Assembly (NCBI GenBank): GCA_030407085.1
Contig: CM059587.1
Span: forward strand, 100,497,001-100,561,000
Reading direction: 5' to 3'
Source: Trichopria drosophilae
Taxonomy: Eukaryota; Arthropoda; Insecta; Hymenoptera; Diapriidae
DNA: 64,000 nt
The translations under genes and the position numbers were made by a program. Every line of letters starts with the position of its first letter. Position 1 is the stretch's first letter. The notes under the pieces were generated by a model. It had not been told where the DNA came from and searched no databases. It saw only the letters and a list, made by a program, of their open reading frames with translations. Positions 56,112 to 64,000 of this stretch are shown here, piece by piece.

Positions 56112-56160
<49 letters not shown>

Positions 56161-56193
56161 ATGGTTGCGAGGGGCGAGGGGGGGGGGGGGGGG
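56112..56193. repeat. (TA)23 microsatellite and G16 tract
   Basis: A pure TA run at 56112-56158 is followed 20 bases later by 16 consecutive G (56178-56193) and further G clusters. These are unstable simple repeats able to form cruciform and G-quadruplex structures. Confidence 0.95.
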
Positions 56194-56434
56194 TTTCCCG
56201 ACGGTGATGAAACGCCGACGAGGGTGTCTCCTACGTCGAGCCAACTTGACGAAATCGTATCCTCGTTAACCGGATGCTGCCGGGCCGCGGAAACGAGATT
56301 CTCGTCCCCGACGACGTCTTCGTTTCGGATGACTCGCGAGAAAATTCAAAATTAAATCGCGCCGTTTTCATTCTAGCTGGCGTTTTGCATCGGGGATGAA
56401 ACAAATCTCGAATCCAATTGAACCGACGCCATTT

Positions 56435-56447
56435 TGCCCCCTGGTGG
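56435..56447 (-). promoter_or_regulatory. CTCF-type motif
   Basis: TGCCCCCTGGTGG, whose complement CCACCAGGGGGCA fits the conserved CTCF core CCASYAGRKGGCRS in 13 of 13 aligned positions. It lies at the edge of the GC-rich block, just upstream of the satellite array. Binding is inferred from sequence. Confidence 0.45.
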
Positions 56448-56624
56448 AAAGAGGCGGTAGCTTATCAGAAAGAATTGTTAAAATCTACTTTGAGAGTTTT
56501 TTTGGATCCTGTTATTTTGGATTACCTTTAAATGAAACTTTCGAAATCTATATGGGAATGCAGCGCGACATAAGGAAACGACTTTACGTCTAAGAAATAT
56601 TGCTGGTTACGTTTTATATGAGTC

Positions 56625-58571
56625 GCCTCAAAACCAGACAAATCACAAAACAGACGCTTCGAAACCCCAACTTTCAAAAACCAGACATTTAAAAAACCAG
56701 ACAAATCACAAAACATAGACTTCAAAAACCCAATTTTCAAAAAACAGACATTAAAAAACCAGACAAATCACAAAACAGAGATTTCAAAAACCCGACTTTA
56801 AAAAAACCAGACAAATCACAAAGCAGAGACATTAAAAACCGGACTTTCAAAAAACAGACATTAAAAAACCAGACAAATCACAAAACAGAGACTTCAAAAA
56901 CCCGATTTTCAAAAAACAGACATTAAAAAACTAGACAAATCACAAAACAGAGATTTCAAAAATCCGACTTTCAAAAAACAAACATTAAAAAACTAGACAA
57001 ATCACAAAACAGAAACATCAAAAACCAGACATTTAAAAAAAACAGACAAATCACAAAACAGAGACTTCAAAGGCACGATTTTTAAAAAACAGACATTAAA
57101 AAACCAGACAAATCACAAAACAGAGATTTCAAAAACCCGACCTTCAAAAAACAAACATTATAAAACTAGACAAATCACAAAACAGAAACATCGAAAACCA
57201 GACTTTCAAAAAACAGACATTAAAAAACCAGACAAATCACAATACAGAGACTTTAAAAACCCGACTTTCAAAAAACAGACATTAAAAAACTAGACAAATC
57301 ACAAAACAGAGATTTCAAAAACCCGACTTTCAAAAAACAAACATTATAAAACTAGACAAATCACAAAACAGAAACATCGAAAATCAGACATTTAAAAAAA
57401 AACAGACAAATCACAAAACAGAGACTTCAAAAACCCGACTTTGCAAAAACCAAACATTTAAAAAACCAGACATTTCAAAAAATGGACATTTGAAAAACAG
57501 AGACTTCAAAAACCCAACTTTCAAAAAACAGACATTAAAAAACCAGACAAATCACAAATCAGAGACTTCAAAAACCCTATTTTCAAAAAAGAGACATTAA
57601 AAAACCAGACAAATCACAAAACAGAGACTTCAAAAACCCGATTTTCAAAAAACAAACATTATAAAACTAGACAAATCACAAAACAGAAACATCGAAAACC
57701 AGACATTTAATAAAAAACAGACAAATCACAAAACAGAGACTTCAAAAACCCGACTTTGCAAAAACCAAACATTTAAAAAACCAGACATTTCAAAAAATGG
57801 ACATTTGAAAAACAGAGACTTCAAAAACCCAACTTTCAAAAAACAGACATTAAAAAACCAGACAAATCACAAAACAGAGATTTCAAAAACCCGACTTTCA
57901 AAAAACAAACATTAAAAACTCAGACAAATCACAAAACAGAGACTTCAAAAAACAGACATTAAAATACCTGACAAATCACAAAACAGACACTTCAAAAACC
58001 AAACATTCGAAAAATAGACATTAAAAAAATCAGACGTTCAAAAAACCAGACATTTAAAAAAACCGACATTTGAAAAACCAGACAAATCACAAAACAGAGA
58101 CTTCCAAAACCCGACTTTCAAAAAACAGACATTAAAAAACCAGTCAAATCACAAAACAGAGATTTCAAAAACCCGACTTACAAAAAACAGACTTTAAAAA
58201 ACTAGGCCAATCACAAAACAGAGACACTCAAAAAACCAGACATTTAAAAAAACGGACCATTGAAAAATAGACATTAAAAAACCAGACAAAACACAAAACA
58301 GAGACTTCAAAAACCCAACTTTCAAAAAACCAGAAAAATTACAAAACAGAGAGTTCAAGAACCCGACTTTCAAAAAACCAGACATTAAAAAAACAGACAT
58401 TAAAAAACCAGACAAATCACAAAACAGACACTTCAAAAACCGGACATTCAAAAACCACGCATTTAAAAAACAGACCTTAAAAAAAGAGACATTAAAAATT
58501 AAGATCTGGTTTATGAATCTCTGTTTTTGGAAATGTCCGGTTTTTGAAGTGTCTGTTTTGTGATTTGTCGA
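56625..58571. repeat. Satellite array of 62-bp units with a 315-bp higher-order repeat and inverted last unit
   Basis: The anchor GACAAATCAC recurs at 57107, 57169, 57231, 57293 and 57355, an exact 62-bp period; about 30 units fill 1.9 kb. Each unit consists of four 14-18 bp sub-units of AAAAAC(C/A)(A/C)GAC(N)TT form. A higher-order unit repeats once at an offset of 315 (CCCGACTTTGC at 57434 and 57749). The last part, 58505-58571, is in reverse orientation (GTGTCTGTTTTGTGATTTGTC). Because 62 is not a multiple of three, the 153-codon minus frame at the end is a by-product. Confidence 0.9.
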
Positions 58572-59125
58572 GACTAAGTCATCATGACTGAAATTTCTCA
58601 TACAGAGGGGGGAGAACTTTTTAAACCAATTTCGATGGTCGAAAGACAAAGTCAAATCCGTTAATGGAAATTATACCAAATATGAATAAAAAAGGAATTC
58701 TTTCTACCCGGAGCGCCCGGTGGCGTCCCAATTCAAAAATCAAGTGGCACAATAATTAGTTAAAGTGAGGATCCAATGAGTCACTAATGCGCTGCGTAGA
58801 AGCTCGCTTCAAAATTAGTGAAGAGGGTAAAGGTACTTAAATGACACCTGCAGTTACTTTACTTTTGTGTTTTAGCGCCATCTAGCGTTTCAACAACATA
58901 AACTATTTAATATGCACTTTTCATCTTATTTTGTTGTGGAATTTTGACCATAAAAGAAAAATTCAATAAATGTGGCTAATTATTAGATTACAAATAAACA
59001 AATTTTTGGCGCATATTGTAGGCGGAGAATAATTTTGGAAATTTCTCAGACTTACCAAAGAAGAAAAGCTGCCATTTTTTCTGTTAGCCCTTCGAAGTGT
59101 ACATTTTTCCTTACATGAAAAAAAG
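58572..59125. other. Unique DNA with a CTCF-like motif
   Basis: No gene. AGCGCCATCTAGCG at 58874-58887 gives CGCTAGATGGCGCT on the minus strand, 12 of 14 with the CTCF consensus and similar to the AGATGGCGC core known for insect CTCF. Confidence 0.35.
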
Positions 59126-59129
59126 CTGA

Positions 59130-59800
59130 AATTTGTTACTCATGGGTTTTCGGGATCGCTGATTACGAATCCGACCTGAGATTTTCAAGATTCAAAATGG
59201 CTGATCCAATATTGCGAGGAAGAATTTAAAATTAACATTAAATTTCGAAAATTTAATAATAATAATAATAATAATAATCACGTCTTTATTGGCAATTACA
59301 AAAACAATACAGGATATAAATAATACAAAAATGCCAAAGGGCGAGCCACAGCAATTGCTGTTTTACAGACTGACCAGCATATCATACTATACATACTAAC
59401 TGGTGACTCCAAAACCCCTGAGTAACAAATTTCAAGTAAATCCAATCAATTTTTAATTTTGTTGTCCGGATTCGCTATTGTGGTTTTGAATTTTGAAAAT
59501 GGAAGGTTGGATTCAGAATCTGTGATCTGGAAACATCCCAATTAAGAAGTTTCGAGGAAATCTGATCAATTTTTAATTTTTTGTGGTTTATATTGGATCC
59601 GCCATTTTGATTTTACAAAAATTGACCCCTGATTCATTATTAGCGACCAGAAATACTTTACGTATATTTTGAGTAACAATATTTAAGTAAATTTATTCAT
59701 TTTCTTTAAAAGTCGTCCGCCATATTGAATCCGTCATTTTGTTTATGAACAACGTACAACAGATTCGTAATTAGTGATCCTCAAAATCTCCGAGTAACGA
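59130..59800. repeat. 120-bp GGATCC-family cluster, one direct and three inverted units
   Basis: Direct unit: GATTACGAATCCGACC...CAAAATGGCTGATCCAATATT at 59160-59215. Inverted units at about 59467 (TCCGGATTCGCTATTG), 59590 (TATTGGATCCGCCATTTTG) and 59708 (GTCCGCCATATTGAATCCGTC), spaced 123 and 118 bases. The cluster is split by a retrotransposon tail. Confidence 0.8.
59253..59395 (-). mobile_element. 3' end of a non-LTR retrotransposon with (ATT)n tail
   Basis: On the minus strand the sequence runs from about 59395 through GGCTCGCCCTTTGGCATTTT and ATTGCCAATAAAGACGTG, and ends in about eight ATT units (59253-59278). An AATAAA signal followed by a short tandem tail at the 3' end is typical of 5'-truncated LINE copies. 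Only about 140 bases remain and no coding part; clade not assigned. Confidence 0.5.
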
Positions 59801-60909
59801 TTTTGACGCAAATTTCTCTGCATTCTAAACATTTTTTTATTCCTTACTTTTTCCTTTATTTTATCAAAAAAATCTTTTTATTATTTCGGAGTTACTTTTC
59901 CCTAAAAACACTCTCTTTTACCTGTCATTAATGCTAAAAAACGATTGTTTTCTTACTTTACACTGTGTTAAGCAACTAACATTGGAAAATATGAAAGAAT
60001 TCTTTAGACATTTCAAAAGAAGAAAATGACACGGAAATGGTTGGTCAATTATATTTTAAATAAAGTAAACGACTCAATGAAATCACACATACAGATTTAT
60101 AATCTGACGGACATTGAAGAACGATTTTTAAACACTTTCACAACTCTTTTTTTTCAAGCTAAGAAGAAAGTTAATTATACGTAAAGTAACATTTATTTCT
60201 CAAGGACAAAAAAAAGGAGGGACAAAAAATTTGATATCTTAATTAACATCGGCAATAGACATCCATAAATACTGATCGATTGGTGCGCACAATATGCGTA
60301 TACTTACGCATTATCCTTGCGTGCATAATGCACGATCGTTAATATATCGGTGCGATAACGGCACGAGTGTGTATGCGTATAGGAAAAAGCGGGTATGGCG
60401 AATCGTTAATGCAGCAATAACCAACGATATTGACTCCTGAGTAAATCCAGTTACTACCGCACAATTAAGGGTCCGGCAATATCTGCGCACCCCGGGTATG
60501 ACGAAATTGACAGGAGAAGTAAATCAGTCGTTTATTTTGTTTCTGTAGAATTTTTTTAACTATCGTCTGATCTGAAATAGTTTTTCAAAATAAGTATTAA
60601 TAAATATTAATGTAGGCAAATTCACTGACAGCTTGTAAACAAATGTTCACTTTAGGGGGGGGGGGGGCCAAATATTAGGATTTTTTTTTTAATGTAAATT
60701 TCTTGTAACAATATTATGATCTCTTTTACCCAAATTTAAAAACCAATTTGTTTTCCAGAAACGTGGGATTTTTGTTTACTTTGATTTCTCTTCTAATGTC
60801 AGAAACTCGTTTACACAGTTTTGAAGTATTGCAAAAACGCTGAAAAATGAATTAATATAATCAGATTCTTAAAATATAGTGTCAATTTTACTATTCTCGT
60901 TGTAGTATC
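59801..60909. other. No gene; GC-richer unique block 60.25-60.52 kb, G13 run
   Basis: The block includes the palindrome GTGCATAATGCAC (about 60321-60333) and many CG words. G13 lies at 60655-60667. No open frame above 60 codons. Confidence 0.35.
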
Positions 60910-61190
60910 GACTATCTAAATCTGAACTAGTTAAAAACTAGCAATAAGAAAAGGAAAAGTGAGTAACAAAATGAATTAGTAATAATTTTTGCTAATAAAT
61001 GTTTAACCCTACTAATTTATTACTAATTCTACAACCTACTAAATTAAAAAGTCAATATCTACTTGTAGAATTTTACTAATGAATTAGTATTTTCCTACTA
61101 TATTTGACAGCAAAAAACTTACTAATTGATGGTAACCTACTTTTCGCTGTATATAAGTCGTTTTTTATTCATTCAAATTTAGAGCGAATA
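60910..61190. mobile_element. AATTAGTAA-family element, copy 2
   Basis: ATCTAAATCTGAACTAG at the left and CATTCAAATTTAGAGCG at the right form degenerate inverted ends. The whole is the reverse complement of 9128-9405. Related AATTAG-rich sequence lies at 22.5, 28.5, 33.9 and 62.1-62.9 kb. Confidence 0.6.
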
Positions 61191-61687
61191 AAATAAAATT
61201 TTCTCAATGCAAGACAAAGTGAAAATGTCGCTTCATAAAATGTAAAATTTCGTTATATGCACATGTGATTATTCAATGTATGTGTAATATTACTAACGTA
61301 TTTATGAATCACATATTTCTCAGGCATATTTATTAACAAATCTCCATCGAATACTTTTGAGAATATTATCTAATTTGGTAAATACAAGCCTAGAATGTTA
61401 CGACCGATTCAGAACGCGCATTTTTTATACGCGGAATAAGTTTGTTTCACCGCTTGCGAGAAAGATATTACTCAGGATGGAACGCGATACTTAATGCGCC
61501 ATCTAGCGGTGAGTGTTTGTATCAATTAGTTGTTCAAGTGTCTCCGACGGTTCTTCATTTTGCACACTAAAATGAGTAATCTGCGTTGAATGACTAAATA
61601 TTGGAAGATTAAATCAGTGATTTAATCAGTTATTACTTTCTTACTTAATAACTTAAAACTATTACTTTTTAATAAGAATTCATTGTA
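61191..61687. other. Unique DNA with a CTCF-like motif
   Basis: GCGCCATCTAGCGG at 61496-61509 gives CCGCTAGATGGCGC on the minus strand, 13 of 14 positions of CCASYAGRKGGCRS. It lies in a short GC-richer patch (61410-61560). No gene. Confidence 0.4.
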
Positions 61688-62038
61688 CACAGAAAAAAGT
61701 CTTAATCACTGTAAAAGGCTTAATTTCAGTCTAAAATTGAGCTAATTTTCTTAAATGAAGTCAATATTTGCGCTTAAAGTCTTAATTTCAGACGACAAAG
61801 TTTAATTTTAGTCGAGATTTATGCTTAAAGAAAAATTTGTCGAGCTTGTCACACCTAAGTTAGAGAATTTTTATTTCGAACCGGAATATTGACTAATAGT
61901 AAGTTTTCAAAACTAAAAACAAGATTTTAAGCACAAATATTGACTTAATTTAAGAAAATTAACTCAATTTTAGACTGAAATTAAGCCTTTTCAGTGCTTA
62001 ATTTGAGATGTAACAATTTTAAGACTTTTTTTTCTGTG
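61688..62038. mobile_element. 351-bp TA-flanked MITE, CACAGAAAAAAGTCTTAA ends
   Basis: TA flanks (61686-61687, 62039-62040). Left CACAGAAAAAAGTCTTAA pairs with right TTAAGACTTTTTTTTCTGTG. The second tier, GGCTTAATTTCAGTCTAAAA, is mirrored at about 61960-61990. The interior has repeated GTCTTAATTT words. It fits a Tc1/mariner-type MITE. Confidence 0.85.
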
Positions 62039-62104
62039 TACTTTTTTAATAAGTAAAAGTTCCACAGGTTGAATATCTGAAAAATTATAATTTTTATTGT
62101 TAAT

Positions 62105-62900
62105 TCTGGTTTCGTTTATTATTACTCTCTAAATTTGAATTAGTCAAAATTTTAATTTTCTTTTAATACGAGAGTTATTTGACTAATAAATCAGTCAATT
62201 TATGGCATTTCAATAACTGAATTAGTGAAATTATTAAGAATTCATCTTAATATTTTAACTTGTTGAAAATAAAGAAGTTATTTGTAATAATAACAAAGGT
62301 GTATTATTTTGTTATGGATTTCGTTACTAATAAAGCTTGTTACTAGTCGTAATTCAACGTCTCTCTGTATTTCTTTGTTTTTTAATTGTATATTTTATTT
62401 GCTCGCTACTATATATTTTGCAATGGTATCCAATCGATTGGTCAGCAGCAGTTTGTACTAAACCTAACCTAGAAATAAAACTTTTCATCTATTGGTATTT
62501 GCTTAACAAATGCAAAAGTAATATTTTATAACCGATACCAGTTTTACATAGCTATATTTAATAGAAATTTAATTGAATTTGTAAATAAAGTTTCTCGTAA
62601 AGTATTAAAATTTTATTACAGTTGAGTACGCTTATAAGAAATAGTTATAACAAAATTTAGTAGTTATATTAAATAACCAACTTCTTTTTGACAATTGTTT
62701 TTTTTTACTTATTGAATTAGTGGTACATTTAATTGCTAATTGAAACGATAGGCGAAAATAGTTTCATTCTACTAATTCAATAGCCCTGTCTTAAATTACT
62801 AATTGAATTAGTTACTCAGAACTACTCTTTTAGTTAGTACTTTGTTACTAATTGAAAGTAACTACATTTCACTAAATTGATTAGAATTTGACAAACAATT
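62105..62900. repeat. AATTAGTAA-rich repeat region
   Basis: CTCTAAATTTGAATTAGTCA at 62125 is the family end. AATTAGT/ACTAATT words continue to 62900, particularly 62760-62880. Individual element boundaries are unclear. A 64-codon frame at 62337-62531 is unrecognised. Confidence 0.5.
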
Positions 62901-63279
62901 AGCAAAATTCTATTTAAGACAGTAATACAATTTTTTAGTCACTTGTTTCTGCAACTATGGATGAATGTACTCGATAAATTTCTCAAATTATTCAATTATT
63001 GTTTCGTAGTAAAGCACAGAAGTTGTGCATGGAATATAGCAATCGTATTACTAATATATTATTACAATTTAAAATCCTGAAGATTGTAAATTTATTCAAA
63101 TTTATTTAACGAACCAGACAGATCAAAAGAGATAAATTTTAAGTACTTGATAGAAAATGTACTCCATGAAAGTATAAGTAACTACTCTTAATTTGATGAA
63201 CAGGTTAACTTTATGGCACCGTATACGTCTGATTAAAAATGCAAGCTCGTAATTAAATGATGCCACACAAATTACTCGT
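62901..63279. other. AT-rich spacer
   Basis: Nothing identified. Confidence 0.4.
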
Positions 63280-63860
63280 TTATTACCCACTTCATTAAAG
63301 CCTTACCGTGCAAGCATATCAATGAATTTTTTCGTGGCGTTTCTGTCGATTTTATTCACCGGCCATAAATTAGGGCGAATTCACAGCAACGGTCATTAAA
63401 ACGAACGTCGGCATTGGGAACAATTGGTTATAGAGAATGCGAGACGATCGGAAGTTGAATTTCGATTTTCTCCCGGGTTTATTTGTTAGGGAAGTCCATA
63501 TAAAATCACTCGGACACCAGTATTCAGAGGGTGTACAACGAGTTTGCATGATGGCTTCGCACCACTAAACGATGTACGGCTAAATCGCGTAATAGAAGCG
63601 AAAGCTCCTTATCGCTGGCGGATGCGTACTTATATATATAGAACCTATTTCGTGAACCCACGCCACCCTAAAGGTTCATTAGTGAACTTAAGCTTCGCTC
63701 CACCTTTATTTACGAGCACAATCAGACAGAGATTTTCTTCTAATCGTTTCTCTCGGAGAATTTCAATCATTTTACGCTTCATTTCCGACATTCGAGCTTT
63801 TATTTCTCAGCGAAGACGAAAAAAGCTGGATCTACCTGCAAGGATTATTTAAAATCATGT
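63280..63860 (+). other. GC-richer block, possible promoter and 102-codon frame
   Basis: TATAAAA at 63499-63505 is followed by TTCAGA with a potential start A at 63526, 27 bases downstream, close to normal TATA-initiator spacing. An open frame of 102 codons begins at 63544 (MHDGFAPLND) and is basic at its C-terminus (SQRRRKKLDLPARII). It has no domain known to me, and there is no second exon in view. It may be a small gene, a first exon or coincidence. The inverted pair GGTTCATTAGTGAACTT is at 63672-63688. Confidence 0.25.
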
Positions 63861-63891
63861 GAACCTTGAATTTTTTAGGCTTCGTTGTGAT

Positions 63892-64000
63892 TATGGGGGT
63901 TCTAAAGTAGTCAGCTGATAACGTAGGAATTTACGCTAAAAAAGGAAAATTTAAAATGTCTTATTCAATTTTTCTAAATTTGGAAGGACTCTTACAGATT
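63892..64000 (+). repeat. FB1 fold-back copy cut by the window end
   Basis: GGGGGTTCTAAAGTAGTCAG, CTGATAACGTAGGAATTTAC, ATGTCTTATTCAATTTTTCT and GGACTCTTACAG follow the FB1 left-arm order. The rest lies beyond the window. Confidence 0.7.

Larger units (their letters stand above)
55740..56470 (+). promoter_or_regulatory. GC-rich block with possible core promoter
   Basis: This is the most GC-rich part of the window. TATAAA at 56007-56012 is followed by CAGTCAGAC at 56026-56034, an arthropod initiator-like sequence. The spacing of 20-24 bases is shorter than the usual 28-31. GGTCGT at 56055 fits the DPE consensus but is off register by a base or more. A 127-codon plus frame (55972-56355) runs straight through the (TA)n and G16 tracts and so is doubtful. 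A transcription start is possible but unproven. Confidence 0.3.

Noticed and set aside
55972..56355. 127-codon plus frame
   Set aside because: It reads through (TA)23 as IYIYIY and through G16 as glycine; length of these tracts would shift the frame between individuals.
56625..58571. CRISPR-like array
   Set aside because: Units are contiguous and all similar, without unique spacers, in a eukaryotic genome; this is a satellite.
58194..58655. 153-codon minus frame with FLK/FLNVGFL repeats as a repetitive protein
   Set aside because: It is a translation of the 62-bp satellite; 62 is not divisible by three, so the peptide repeat is incidental.
63672..63688. Ecdysone-response element (GGTTCATTAGTGAACTT)
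   Set aside because: The half-sites are separated by four bases, whereas the classical ecdysone-response inverted repeat has a one-base spacer.

Overview
The window is strongly AT-rich eukaryotic DNA and almost certainly comes from an arthropod, most likely an insect. Evidence for this: a short interstitial run of the insect telomere motif TTAGG, two decayed Penelope-like retroelement fragments, many TA- and TTAA-flanked miniature transposons, and arthropod-style promoter and CTCF-like motifs. Abundant dispersed repeats and GC-richer unique islands would fit Hymenoptera, but the order cannot be fixed from this sequence. No complete protein-coding gene was recognised in 64 kb. The longest open frames (up to 169 codons) overlap one another in several frames, lie in GC-richer islands or repeats, and match no family I know. 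The window therefore reads as intergenic DNA or the inside of a very large intron. Plus-strand splice-like signals, above all a zero-length-exon (ratchet) type site at 46379/46380 and a 93-nt exon-like segment at 15713-15805, weakly favour a plus-strand giant intron.

Layout. 0-4 kb: short GTAAA/TTTAC palindromes, then a compound fold-back (1.02-4.05 kb) carrying a TTAA-flanked palindromic element and a CACGGAG MITE. 6.6-7.6 kb: a minus-strand Penelope-like reverse transcriptase/GIY-YIG fragment. 8.2-9.0 kb: a TA-flanked long-TIR element packed with TCAAGGTCA nuclear-receptor half-sites; a second copy lies at 53.1-53.8 kb in opposite orientation. 11.3-13.7 kb: four TIR elements, two of them pogo/Tigger-like. 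15.2-16 kb: a retroelement-terminus copy, the exon-like segment and a perfect 22-bp palindrome. 17-27 kb: a roughly 120-bp repeat family centred on GGATCC, a fold-back family (called FB1 here), a second Penelope-like fragment, GC-richer islands and a small mariner-like MITE. 28.5-34.07 kb: a 5.6-kb compound palindrome containing two smaller ones and a datable 247-bp insertion. 35.7-36.1 kb: a near-perfect TIR element. 37-46 kb: more FB1 and 120-bp repeats, GCGTAAA repeats, a 1.26-kb-spaced duplication and a hairpin retroelement terminus. 47.2-48.3 kb: another TTAA palindromic element. 49 kb: a compact homeodomain-type candidate enhancer. 55.7-58.6 kb: a GC-rich block with a possible core promoter, (TA)n and G16 tracts, a CTCF-like site and a 1.9-kb satellite of 62-bp units. 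59-64 kb: 120-bp repeats interrupted by a LINE 3' tail, an AATTAGTAA-family element, a TA-flanked MITE, two more CTCF-like sites and a truncated FB1 copy at the window end.

The main theme is palindromic, probably non-autonomous DNA transposons nested in one another. Several could be transcribed as long hairpins (endo-siRNA precursors), and several carry dense transcription-factor-like motifs. The parts with most potential interest are the half-site-loaded MITE, the TTAA palindrome group, the 120-bp ATGGCGGATCC family and the ratchet-like splice signals.
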